DNA of 64,000 bases from Polynucleobacter sp. VK25. GTDB taxonomy: Bacteria; Pseudomonadota; Gammaproteobacteria; Burkholderiales; Burkholderiaceae. A program made the translations under genes and the position numbers. Shown here piece after piece: positions 34,335 to 42,088 of this stretch; positions within the stretch are counted from its first letter, which is position 1; each line of letters opens with the position of its first letter. Below the pieces are notes generated by a model that saw only the letters and a program-made list of their open reading frames with translations, had not been told where the DNA came from and made no database searches. The DNA is taken from positions 1,374,144 through 1,438,143 of the forward strand of contig NZ_CP061288.1 in the NCBI RefSeq assembly GCF_018687355.1. Direction: 5' to 3'.

Positions 34335-34538
34335 TTAAACAGGTTGAATATTGGATGCTAACTTGCCTTTAGGGCCAGTAGTAATATCAAAAGTTACCTT
34401 TTGACCTTCAGCTAATGACTTAAATCCGCTGCTATTAATTGCTGAAAAATGGGCAAATAAATCTTCGCCGCCGAGTTCAGGGGTAATAAAGCCGAAGCCT
34501 TTAGCGTCGTTAAACCACTTTACAGTTCCGTTTGCCAT
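34335..34538 (-). CDS. cspA: Cold-shock domain protein
   Basis: 67 residues, complete cold-shock domain: [15 protein letters not shown] with RNP1, DLFAHFSAI with RNP2, and [11 protein letters not shown] at the end. Single-stranded nucleic-acid chaperone. AAGGA lies before the ATG. The leader contains a terminator-like hairpin that may regulate expression. Confidence 0.96.
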   Translation of the reverse strand: MANGTVKWFNDAKGFGFITPELGGEDLFAHFSAINSSGFKSLAEGQKVTFDITTGPKGKLASNIQPV

Positions 34539-34550
34539 ATCTGACTATTC

Positions 34551-34580
34551 CTTAAAAAAATATAAAAGGGGCAATGCCCC
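34551..34580 (-). promoter_or_regulatory. Terminator-like hairpin in csp 5' leader
   Basis: On the minus strand GGGGC-ATT-GCCCC (34568-34580) is followed at once by a long T-rich run ending just before the ribosome site AAGGA. It has the form of an intrinsic terminator placed ahead of the coding region, so it is either an attenuator or the end of an upstream transcript. Confidence 0.5.
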
Positions 34581-34781
34581 GAATGAGGCGAAAGTCAAGA
34601 ATGGCGGGGGAGATGCTAAGAAGAACTATCGCAGAACTGCGGTATTAATTACTAGTACAACAACACTATTAGCTTGAAAATCGCAGTAAGTATTTTACTC
34701 TACTTTGGTCATAAAAAGATTACTTACCCACAAATCACCCTTTAAATAGCAATAAGCACAGGTAAAAGCACCTTGGCAATG

Positions 34782-34845
34782 GGTTGGCTGCAAGTTCAAT
34801 GCCCCACTGGTTATAAAAAAGCCACCCTCAGGTGGCTTCTTCTTT
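34782..34845 (+). repeat. Decayed tRNA-Lys 3' end with terminator, remnant 2
   Basis: GGTTGGCTGCAAGTTC aligns to the variable region and T arm; about five bases are deleted in the T-stem 3' side; then CCACTGGTTATA matches CCACCAGTTATA. The terminator AAGCCACC-CTCA-GGTGGCTT (34819-34838) plus TCTTCTTTT follows. It separates the infA-cspA block from the bicupin module. Confidence 0.65.
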
Positions 34846-34903
34846 TGAACCAGCAAAAATAGGTGGCTCTAGGGACTTCATTCAAGCCATCATTGCAAAA
34901 GTC

Positions 34904-36067
34904 TTATTGAGAAACTGCATCATGACTCGAGATAGCAACAATTGCCGGGGCATTAGTGCGATTGCTCCAGGCATGATTGCTACCTCTAATCACTGCAATC
35001 TCTCCTGCCTTCAATACAATTTCCTTAGTATCGAGAATCAAACATATCTCACCCTCAGTTACTAAGCAAAAATCAACAGTGCTGGTTTTGTGCGAATAAG
35101 GATAGTTGGGAATGCTTCCTGCAGTACAAATTTGAGATGCATCAACTCCCTTATAGAATTCTTGTGCACTAGCAATGCTAGCACTCCCTTTCCAGTTGGT
35201 ATCGGGTGGAAAGTTATGCACATTCAGCACTGTGCCAGTTTTAGGTGGGACTAGTACATGCGGTAACTGCAGTGTTTCGGGAACAATCTTCGCAGGATGA
35301 CTATCGATAACCCACATGCGTTGTAGTGCGTAACCTGGTCTAGCAGGATCAAGGATTACTACTGGTGAAAATGAATCAGCGACCAAGGAAGATTTTCCAG
35401 GTTCTTTATCAATCGTAATAATGCGTCTTTGGGGTTTTATCCCATTAGGCAAAGTCTGATCTTTTTTTGCCAGCATGACTGGTACATCGACCTCTTGCAA
35501 ACCCAGACCCTGCTCATCAAACTTAGCAGAAATCATGTCGAAACCCATCAAGCAGCCGATTCTGGAGCTATCCCATAAGTGCCATGCACCAACCTGAATC
35601 ACAATATCTCCTGGCTTAATGACTGTTTTATAGTCATCTAGCACCAACTCTCTTTCACCCTCAAGCACAATTCCAAAATCGACTGACTCTGTTTTATGCA
35701 TATCTGAAACGGTGACATTATTGCCTCCTCCACGGTCCCATGATCGTCCATCTGCACTGATATGCGGTGCATGAGGAGTAACCAATGGTGGAATCTCACC
35801 TTCTACATCGTGATTAGCTATCCAATGAACGGTTCTTAAATGTCCACCACCGCTTGGGCCAGGAAATTCATCTGGCCATAAACTAGCATCTTCTGTGCTA
35901 TTGATTGGTTGTGGTGTTTGTCTCCATACCCAATAATCTGTTACGCCTCTACCTGGAACAGCGGATTCGTGGCGTGCAGGGGCATCTCCATCCCAGCACA
36001 CAATCGATTTTCCTTGCGCATCATTACCAGTTACTACACGCTTAACGGCCTTCATTTTTTTGGTCAT
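34904..36067 (-). CDS. Two-cupin protein (dioxygenase-like)
   Basis: 387 residues made of two similar halves. Each has a cupin core: MHKTESVDFGIVLEGERELVL...GDIVIQVGAWHLW near residues 123-165 and SHKTSTVDFCLVTEGEICLIL...GEIAVIRGSNHAW near 320-370. Each core retains His and Glu candidates for a metal site. No signal peptide, so cytoplasmic. Single-cupin relatives have the same VVTGNDAQGKS and RTVHW features, so this gene looks like an internal duplication. A ring-cleaving dioxygenase of the gentisate type is possible but not shown. First gene of the fourth-module operon only by strand order; downstream of a Bug gene. Confidence 0.7.
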   Translation of the reverse strand: MTKKMKAVKRVVTGNDAQGKSIVCWDGDAPARHESAVPGRGVTDYWVWRQTPQPINSTEDASLWPDEFPGPSGGGHLRTVHWIANHDVEGEIPPLVTPHAPHISADGRSWDRGGGNNVTVSDMHKTESVDFGIVLEGERELVLDDYKTVIKPGDIVIQVGAWHLWDSSRIGCLMGFDMISAKFDEQGLGLQEVDVPVMLAKKDQTLPNGIKPQRRIITIDKEPGKSSLVADSFSPVVILDPARPGYALQRMWVIDSHPAKIVPETLQLPHVLVPPKTGTVLNVHNFPPDTNWKGSASIASAQEFYKGVDASQICTAGSIPNYPYSHKTSTVDFCLVTEGEICLILDTKEIVLKAGEIAVIRGSNHAWSNRTNAPAIVAISSHDAVSQ

Positions 36068-36090
36068 TTTCTATCCTAAATATTGATCAA

Positions 36091-37068
36091 CTAGTCTGCA
36101 ATAGCGCCAGAGTCACGCACAATGGGACGCCATTTTTGCACTTCATTTTTGAGGTATTCATTCAATTCAGCTGGGGTACTCACAACTACATCAAAGCCAT
36201 CATTGAGTAATTTTTCTTTAACTTCTTTTGTATTAATGGATTCGACAATTTTTTGATTCAAGCTAGTGATAATGGGCTTGGGAGTGCCGGCAGGAACAAA
36301 TACGCCATAGACCAAGTCAGCCTCAATCTCTGGATAACCAGACTCTACAAATGTTGGAATATTGCTAGCTAACTTAGAGCGCGTTTTGCTAAAGACTGCA
36401 ATTGCTTTTAACTTTCCAGCCTTGATGTACGGCAAGGCGGCAGGCAAACCAACAATCGCTAGGGGCACTTGACCGCCTAATAGGTCCGTCAAAGCGGGAG
36501 CAGCACCTTTATAAGGTATGTGGCTTAACTTAATACCCGCCTTAGAATTGAGTAACTCGCCACCAATATGCTGCGGTGAACCATTACCGGCTGAGCCGTA
36601 TGGAATGCTTAATGCTGGTTTTGATTTGACTAAAGCAATTAACTCAGCAATCGTATTCGGCTCAAACGCAGGATTCGCAACCAAGACCATAGGCGATGAG
36701 GCAACCTTACTGACACCATCAAAATCTTTTGGCACGTCAAAAGGTAGGTTCTTATATAAAGACTCATTAATAGCTAGCGTGCCAACAATCGTAATCAAGG
36801 CTGTATACCCATCAGGCTTTGATTTTGCAACAAGATCAGCACCGATATTGCCGCCTGCCCCAGCCTTGTTATCCACAATCACACTCTTACCTAAAGAGTC
36901 TGAGAGTTTCTGAGCAATCAATCTGCCCAGGACATCAGATGGACCGCCCGCAGCTTGCGGAACAATCATGCGAATGGTTTTATCTGGATATGCGCCTTGT
37001 GCAGAAATATTCTGTGCGCAGAATAAGGTAAGCGCGAGTAATAAGATTCGTAACAATTGAGAATTCAT
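36091..37068 (-). CDS. Bug/TctC-family periplasmic solute-binding protein
   Basis: 325 residues. Signal peptide to about residue 23 (LLLALTLFCAQNISAQG). YPDKTIRMIVPQAAGGPSDVLGR, NKAGAGGNIG and HIPYKGAAPALTDLLGGQ identify the TctC family. AAGGAG precedes the ATG. Located between the bicupin and CMD genes on the same strand; no TctAB genes in the window. It probably captures the aromatic or carboxylate substrate of this module. Confidence 0.92.
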   Translation of the reverse strand: MNSQLLRILLLALTLFCAQNISAQGAYPDKTIRMIVPQAAGGPSDVLGRLIAQKLSDSLGKSVIVDNKAGAGGNIGADLVAKSKPDGYTALITIVGTLAINESLYKNLPFDVPKDFDGVSKVASSPMVLVANPAFEPNTIAELIALVKSKPALSIPYGSAGNGSPQHIGGELLNSKAGIKLSHIPYKGAAPALTDLLGGQVPLAIVGLPAALPYIKAGKLKAIAVFSKTRSKLASNIPTFVESGYPEIEADLVYGVFVPAGTPKPIITSLNQKIVESINTKEVKEKLLNDGFDVVVSTPAELNEYLKNEVQKWRPIVRDSGAIAD

Positions 37069-37077
37069 ATCAACTCC

Positions 37078-37605
37078 TTATTTGGGTTCTGGATCTATTT
37101 CTAAGGCTTCTAAGAACCTAGAAACTAAGTTGTAAGCGGCGATCGTTGCTGTTAGCTCTGTCATACCTCTAGCATCAAAATGTTGATTAACCTCATCAAA
37201 TATCGCCTTTGGGACATGCACGTCTCGAGTCATTGAATCGGTATACCCCATTACAGCCCGATCAATTGGATCAAATAAGCTGGATTTTTCCCAATGAGGT
37301 ATTTCATCAATCTGCGCCTGAGTAATGCCCTCTTTTAAAGCAAATGGTGTATGGCTGATGAATTCATATTCAGCCTTATTGATCACCGCAATGCGCATGA
37401 TGACCAACTCACGCACTCTGCCACTTAAAAGACTTTTCTGACGAACAGCCGTTAATAAGTTAAGCCAGCCTTCAGCAATGGGAGGGCTGTTCAGCAGCAT
37501 CTTATATAGATTGTGCAGCTTTCCTCTTTCTGAAATGATTTGCGTGGTTAACGCTTTTAGTTCTGGGCTTGACTCTAAATCTGGATATGAAATTCTTGCC
37601 ACCAC
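37078..37605 (-). CDS. Carboxymuconolactone decarboxylase-family (AhpD-like) protein
   Basis: 175 residues from GTG with AAGGAGACA upstream. LSGRVRELVIMRIAVINKAEYEFISHTPFALKEGIT follows the CMD/AhpD pattern, but the usual CxxC is absent and the protein contains no cysteine, so peroxiredoxin-reductase activity is excluded. A decarboxylase or hydro-lyase role in a ring-cleavage pathway fits the neighbours. The downstream Bug gene starts 9 bp later. Confidence 0.8.
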   Translation of the reverse strand: MVARISYPDLESSPELKALTTQIISERGKLHNLYKMLLNSPPIAEGWLNLLTAVRQKSLLSGRVRELVIMRIAVINKAEYEFISHTPFALKEGITQAQIDEIPHWEKSSLFDPIDRAVMGYTDSMTRDVHVPKAIFDEVNQHFDARGMTELTATIAAYNLVSRFLEALEIDPEPK

Positions 37606-37635
37606 TGTCTCCTTATAAATACTTGCTAATACGAA

Positions 37636-38595
37636 TTAAAAATTCACTTTGTCGGCGCCCTTTAACTGCAGCATCTCTCTTGCATCATCTGGACTGGCCA
37701 CTTCTAGACCAAGACTTTCAACAATTTGACGCGCCTTGATCACTTGCTCCGCATTCGATTTCGCTAAAGTGCCCTTGCCAAGCCAAAGGTTGTCCTCAAG
37801 ACCAACTCGAATGTTTCCACCCATGCCTGCACTCATGGCAGCAATTTTGAGTTGATTGCGACCGGCACCTAAGACAGACCATTGGTAATCTTTACCAAAT
37901 AAACGATCTGCCGTACGCTTCATATGAACCACATCCTCATAGTGGGCGCCAATGCCCCCTAGTATTCCAAAAACGGATTGCACAAAGAATGGTGGCTTGA
38001 TCAATCCTCGCTCCACAAAATGTGCCAAGTTGTAGAGATGGCCTATGTCATAACACTCGAATTCAAAACGAATTTGATGATCGGCAACTGCCTTTAGAGC
38101 AAATTCAATATCTTTAAAGGTATTGCGGAAAATCAAATCATTGCTATCCTCCAAATGCTTTCTCTCCCAATCATGTTTAAATTCCTTAAATCGAGAGAGC
38201 ATTGGGAATAAACCAAAATTTAAAGAGCCCATATTGAGAGAGGCTACTTCTGGTGCAAACTTCATTGAAGGTTGAATTCGTTCATCAATCTTCATAAATG
38301 GTGAGCCGCCACTCGTTAAATTTAGGACTGCATTTGTCCTACTTTTAATTTGCGGTAAAAATTTACCAAATGCTTCCGGACTTTGATCAGGCCTGCCAGT
38401 TACAGGGTCTCTTGCATGCAAATGAATAATGGCAGCCCCTGCCTCGGCAGCCCCAACGGCAGCCTCAGTAATCTCTTCGGGGGTGATGGGTAGGTACGGC
38501 GACATTGACGGGGTATGAATTGCCCCCGTAACAGCACAAGTAATGATGACTTTATCGGTCAATTGCTCTTTTTTAGCATTCACATTGAGGTCCAC
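37636..38595 (-). CDS. Beta-keto acid cleavage enzyme (BKACE, DUF849)
   Basis: 319 residues. VIITCAVTGAIHTPSMSPYLPITPEEI at the N-terminus, then the zinc ligands H58 and H60 in IHLHARDPVTGRPDQ, NLTSGG, and VGLEDNLWLGKG near the end: all diagnostic of BKACE. The family condenses a beta-keto acid with acetyl-CoA to give acetoacetate and a new CoA ester. Start is GTG; the ribosome site is weak. First gene of the operon that runs BKACE-CMD-Bug-bicupin, divergent from a GntR regulator. Confidence 0.92.
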   Translation of the reverse strand: MDLNVNAKKEQLTDKVIITCAVTGAIHTPSMSPYLPITPEEITEAAVGAAEAGAAIIHLHARDPVTGRPDQSPEAFGKFLPQIKSRTNAVLNLTSGGSPFMKIDERIQPSMKFAPEVASLNMGSLNFGLFPMLSRFKEFKHDWERKHLEDSNDLIFRNTFKDIEFALKAVADHQIRFEFECYDIGHLYNLAHFVERGLIKPPFFVQSVFGILGGIGAHYEDVVHMKRTADRLFGKDYQWSVLGAGRNQLKIAAMSAGMGGNIRVGLEDNLWLGKGTLAKSNAEQVIKARQIVESLGLEVASPDDAREMLQLKGADKVNF

Positions 38596-38618
38596 TGTAG
38601 TAGATCATTTATTCTATT

Positions 38619-38632
38619 ATTTTCGAACAATT
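38619..38632. promoter_or_regulatory. TTCGAA operator copy 1
   Basis: ATTTTCGAACAATT, sharing TTCGAACAATT with the longer palindrome 70 bp to the right. It lies 24 bp upstream of the BKACE start, a repressing position. Confidence 0.6.
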
Positions 38633-38687
38633 GATATTAAAGTTATAAAATAGCTGTTTAAATCAACATTTATAAGGTTTAAGATAG

Positions 38688-38709
38688 TTTAATTATTCGA
38701 ACAATTAAA
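38688..38709. promoter_or_regulatory. TTCGAA operator copy 2
   Basis: Palindrome TTTAATT-a-TTCGAA-c-AATTAAA, perfect except at the two single-base spacers, 18 bp upstream of the GntR ATG. With copy 1 it frames the divergent promoters, consistent with control of both the regulator and the BKACE operon. Confidence 0.7.
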
Positions 38710-38727
38710 GTCAAGCCGAATTCCCCT

Positions 38728-39456
38728 ATGTCCAAAAAAATATCCAAAGAAGCTGAAATCTGTCAAAGACTTGAAGAAGGCATTAAGTCCGGTGAATACC
38801 CCATAGGCGCAAAGCTTCCAACCGAAGAAGAGCTATGCACTTCATTTGTGGCTAGTCGATACTCTGTGAGACAAGCCCTAGGATCTTTGGTTGAGGCTGG
38901 GCTAATTTCCAGACATAAACGTGCTGGCTCTTTTGTCATCTCCACTACAAGAATCAGTCAGCTAATTCAGTCGGTTGGTTCAATACAGCAATTATTAAAC
39001 TACCCCAGCGAAACCATTCGCGAAGTGCTGCGTTCCGAATTCATTACAGCGGATCATGAATTAGCTGCAATCCTAAAATGCGCTCCTGGCGATAGTTGGT
39101 TTCATATTGAATCAATTCGCATCCCCAAGGGATCAAAAATACCTTTGTGTAAAACAGATATTTATGTTCTTCCACAATTTTCAGGGGTGATCAAACATAA
39201 AAAGCATGAACAAATACCCATAGCTGATCAGATTCTTGAAATGTATGGTGAATTGGCTGAGTCCACTCAGATTGATATTGTGGCAAGTAATGTTGACCCC
39301 AAAACTGCTGCCCTATTGAAGGTTAAGAAAAATTCATCCGCATTAACTGTATATCGAAGATATGCAAATGCTGCCGGTAAGATTTTTGAAGTGGGTATTG
39401 GGGTTCACCCGTCGGAAAGATACACCTACTCTTTTAACTTCAAAAGAAATGGTTAA
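38728..39456 (+). CDS. GntR-family regulator, HutC/UTRA subfamily
   Basis: 242 residues. Winged helix at residues 8-70 (EEGIKSGEYPIGAKLPTEEELC and SRYSVRQALGSLVEAGLIS), then a UTRA ligand domain (IPLCKTDIYVLPQF; SALTVYRRYANAAGKIFEVGIGVHP). Similar in layout to the GntR at 32939; both modules of the array therefore have the same kind of local regulator. It is divergent from the BKACE operon and bracketed by two TTCGAA sites, its likely operators. Confidence 0.9.
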   Translation: MSKKISKEAEICQRLEEGIKSGEYPIGAKLPTEEELCTSFVASRYSVRQALGSLVEAGLISRHKRAGSFVISTTRISQLIQSVGSIQQLLNYPSETIREVLRSEFITADHELAAILKCAPGDSWFHIESIRIPKGSKIPLCKTDIYVLPQFSGVIKHKKHEQIPIADQILEMYGELAESTQIDIVASNVDPKTAALLKVKKNSSALTVYRRYANAAGKIFEVGIGVHPSERYTYSFNFKRNG

Positions 39457-39543
39457 AACAACCTCATCTGATTGGGCTTTCTCCGTGACTACAGTTGCGC
39501 AGCGAACTTGCGGTTGGGAGTTTGAAAATGAAGCGTCGATACG

Positions 39544-39594
39544 CCTATTTCACCCGACCCACCAGTGATGCAAGGCCGCCCTTGGGTGACTTTT
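39544..39594 (+). repeat. Decayed tRNA-Lys 3' end with terminator, remnant 3
   Basis: CCCGACCCACCAGT (39552-39565) is identical to the tRNA acceptor end plus flank. Similarity extends left (ATTTCA against ATCTCG) and right (GATGCAAGGCCGCCCTTGGGTGACTTTT against the att flank and terminator, one base deleted). It closes the bicupin/BKACE module. Confidence 0.75.
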
Positions 39595-39676
39595 CCATTG
39601 GAACCCAGACACTTGAAGTACTGAGATTAATTTGGGGTAATGTATGCTTAGAGTGACTTACTTTGGAGACGCAATA

Positions 39677-40144
39677 GTGCCATTCAAGAAATTGCTGAGC
39701 ATTGCTTTGTTCACCCTCCTGGCAGGATGTCAGAGCATGGGGTATCAAGAAGGTGCTGCTCCTGTCAATCCCGGTGGAGATGTCACGCTTATCTTTAGTC
39801 GGACAAATACGGCTTGGTTTGGACTTGTGAAAAGCGCCCAAGTTTATGTGGATAACCTTAAGGTCTGCGTAATCCCTGATTCAGGTAATTGCATAGTAAA
39901 CATACCCTCAGGAAAGCATGCTCTTAAGGTAGACAGTACATTGTCCGGTATTCTCGGCGTATTTTCCCAAACCTATCAATTTGATAGTGGCAAGACTTAT
40001 CGTTTTGTTATTTCGCCCAATAAATCTGAAATGGTTACAAACTTCATGAGCTCCGCAGGATTGGCTGATGTTGCATACTACGAGCTCAATAAAACTAGTG
40101 TGAGCAGTGATAACGGCGAGTTCACTATGAAATCAGCCGATTAA
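39677..40144 (+). CDS. Small lipoprotein of unknown function
   Basis: 155 residues from GTG 39677, chosen because GGAG lies eight bases before it and the product starts with a clean lipoprotein signal (MPFKKLLSIALFTLLAGC); an ATG at 39644 would add 11 residues. The mature part is a beta-rich domain with NIPSGKHALKVDS and YRFVISPNKSEM, similar in style to DUF2846-type lipoproteins. Probably outer-membrane attached. It stands alone between tRNA-Lys remnants 3 and 4. Confidence 0.75.
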   Translation: MPFKKLLSIALFTLLAGCQSMGYQEGAAPVNPGGDVTLIFSRTNTAWFGLVKSAQVYVDNLKVCVIPDSGNCIVNIPSGKHALKVDSTLSGILGVFSQTYQFDSGKTYRFVISPNKSEMVTNFMSSAGLADVAYYELNKTSVSSDNGEFTMKSAD

Positions 40145-40158
40145 TCTTCAACTCTTCA

Positions 40159-40229
40159 TTGGTCGCGAGCGCGAATCTCGCCAGACTTACCAGTTATACA
40201 AAAGCTACCTTCGGGTGGCTTTTTCTTTT
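40159..40229 (+). repeat. Decayed tRNA-Lys 3' end with terminator, remnant 4
   Basis: 71 bp aligned without gaps to the attR end and its flank, with 65 identities by hand count: TTGGTCGCGAG, CGAATCTCGCC, then CAGTTATACAAAAGC and the UUCG terminator AAGCTACC-TTCG-GGTGGCTT plus T-run (40202-40230). Upstream of TTGG the match is lost. This is the best preserved of the decayed copies although the farthest from the tRNA gene. Confidence 0.9.
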
Positions 40230-40363
40230 TCGAGGTATTCACACTATCTATGCGTAGACCGAACCTAGAAATACCCTAAGGGATAACCCATATAACAGAC
40301 TACAGATGGGGTAATTCAGGGTAAGCTCTTCAGAAAATAGCAGTTAAAAAATATGGAGACAAA

Positions 40364-40972
40364 ATGAAATACCTATATGCCATTGCCGCATTGTTAATTT
40401 GCACCACAGTTGCTGCACAACCCAAAGTAAATCCTACAGATCCCCAGCCAACTTGCTATATGTGTCCAGGTACATTTATTCCTGTAGACGAACTGAATGC
40501 CTATACAAAGAAAGCAATCCAAGAGCGGCATATTGACCAGCAGGTACGCGATATTGATATTGGAAAAGCCCGAGTAGGAATTGGCATGGTGTACCGCGGC
40601 AAGCTGGATGCGCCAAATCCAGACTCAGTAGCAGAGCATGATCAGATTAGCGAGGTTTATCACATTATTTCTGGCTCCGGAACCTTAGTGCTTGGTCCAG
40701 ACATTACCAATCGCCAACGTAGACCAGCGACCCAAAAGACCGTGGTTGAATTCAACGGCCCAGGAAACAATGGCAGTGAAATTCTGAACGGCACCTCACG
40801 CAAACTTCAGCCAGGTGACGTTGTAGTCATACCCGCAGGCACAGGGCATTGGTTTACCGAAATTCCAGACCATATTAACTACTTAATGATCCGATTTGAT
40901 CCGGACAAGGTAACGCCATTAAAAAGCGAAGCTCAGTCACTGAATTATCTTTCTAAACCAGCAAGCCGCTAA
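40364..40972 (+). CDS. Exported cupin-domain protein
   Basis: 202 residues. Signal peptide of 18 residues (MKYLYAIAALLICTTVAA). After a CYMC pair (C31, C34), the cupin core has HDQISEVYHIISGSGTLVLG near residue 90 and LQPGDVVVIPAGTGHWF near 155, with His/Glu metal-ligand candidates. GGAGAC precedes the ATG. Probably a periplasmic metal-dependent enzyme or binder. Starts a four-gene plus-strand operon, all of whose products carry export signals. Confidence 0.85.
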   Translation: MKYLYAIAALLICTTVAAQPKVNPTDPQPTCYMCPGTFIPVDELNAYTKKAIQERHIDQQVRDIDIGKARVGIGMVYRGKLDAPNPDSVAEHDQISEVYHIISGSGTLVLGPDITNRQRRPATQKTVVEFNGPGNNGSEILNGTSRKLQPGDVVVIPAGTGHWFTEIPDHINYLMIRFDPDKVTPLKSEAQSLNYLSKPASR

Positions 40973-40982
40973 GGAGATATCC

Positions 40983-42074
40983 ATGAAGGCAATGATTCGT
41001 CGCGGACTTTTCATTCTATTAGTCGCCGCAAGTTTTAGCGCATTGTCGCAAAACCAAAATTCCAGTAAGGCCCTTGATTACAAAGTTGATGCATCTTGGC
41101 CAAAAACATTACCTAATAACTGGATATTAGGTCAGGTAGCAGGCGTCGCTACTGATAAAAATGATCATATCTGGATCATTCATCGCCCACTCACCATTAC
41201 AGATGATGAAAAAGGGGCAACACTAAACCCCAAACGATCAAAGTGCTGCGTACCAGCACCACCAGTTCTTGAGTTTGATAAAAAAGGTAATTTATTGCAG
41301 GCATGGGGTGGGCCTGGCATTGGTTACAACTGGCCAAAAAATGAACATGGAATTTATGTCGATCCCAATGGAAATGTTTGGGTAGGCGGCAATGATCAAG
41401 CTGACCATATGATTTTGAAATTCACACCACAAGGAAAATTTCTTCTGCAGATTGGCTCGCCCGGCACAAGTCTAGGCAGCAATGATCAAAACCAGCTTGG
41501 CCGCCCTGCCCATATGAATGTAGACCCCGTAGCAAATGAGGTCTACATTGCAGATGGGTATCTCAATAAACGGGTTATTGTTTTTGACTCCAATACCGGA
41601 GCATACAAACGTCATTGGGGCGCCTATGGAAACACTCCCAGCGATGAAAAAATACCTACGTTCAACCCGACATCACCGCAGTTCGCCAATCCAGTCCATT
41701 GTGTTCGCTTAATGAAAGACAACACATTATTTGTCTGCGATAGAGCAAATAATAGAATCCAAGTATTTGAGAAAAGCGGAAAATTTATTCGAGAAATGGC
41801 ATTTGAAACTGACACAAGGGGTTCTGGCTCGGTATGGGATCTAATACCAGCAGATGGGACTCAAAAGTACATCTTGATTGCCGACGGAACTAACAATGAA
41901 GTTACGGTAATGGAGCGGGATTCTGGACGCAAACTCAGCTCATTTGGCAGGAGCGGGAGAAATGCTGGTGACTTCCACTGGGTACATAATATTGCTGTTG
42001 ATTCTGAGGGTAGCGTCTATACCACTGAGGTTGATACAGGCAAGCGCGCCCAGAAGTTTATTCGGGCTAAATAA
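40983..42074 (+). CDS. Exported six-bladed beta-propeller (NHL-repeat) protein
   Basis: 363 residues. Signal to about residue 22 (GLFILLVAASFSALSQ). Repeats of the NHL type follow: GVATDKNDHIWIIHRP, GIYVDPNGNVWVGGND, EVYIADGYLNKRVIVFD, TLFVCDRANNRIQVFEKSGKF and a final IAVDSEGSVYTTEV. Similar propellers occur in peptidylglycine lyases and in hydrolases. CCVPAPP lies in an extra loop. AAGGAGATATCC precedes the ATG. It lies 10 bp after the cupin gene. Confidence 0.85.
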   Translation: MKAMIRRGLFILLVAASFSALSQNQNSSKALDYKVDASWPKTLPNNWILGQVAGVATDKNDHIWIIHRPLTITDDEKGATLNPKRSKCCVPAPPVLEFDKKGNLLQAWGGPGIGYNWPKNEHGIYVDPNGNVWVGGNDQADHMILKFTPQGKFLLQIGSPGTSLGSNDQNQLGRPAHMNVDPVANEVYIADGYLNKRVIVFDSNTGAYKRHWGAYGNTPSDEKIPTFNPTSPQFANPVHCVRLMKDNTLFVCDRANNRIQVFEKSGKFIREMAFETDTRGSGSVWDLIPADGTQKYILIADGTNNEVTVMERDSGRKLSSFGRSGRNAGDFHWVHNIAVDSEGSVYTTEVDTGKRAQKFIRAK

Positions 42075-42088
42075 ATTTGGAGAACCAT

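Larger units (their letters stand above)
34539..34903. other. Intergenic region: csp leader and decayed tRNA-Lys end
   Basis: 365 bp without a gene. From left to right: csp leader hairpin, a short hairpin CGCAG-AA-CTGCG near 34630, A+T-rich sequence, tRNA-Lys remnant 2 at 34782, and its terminator. No other coding potential seen. Confidence 0.65.

Noticed and set aside
40271..40326. Imperfect inverted repeat TACCCTAAGGG / AGGGTA before the exported cupin gene
   Set aside because: Arms pair only with gaps and no partner copy exists; too weak to list as an operator.
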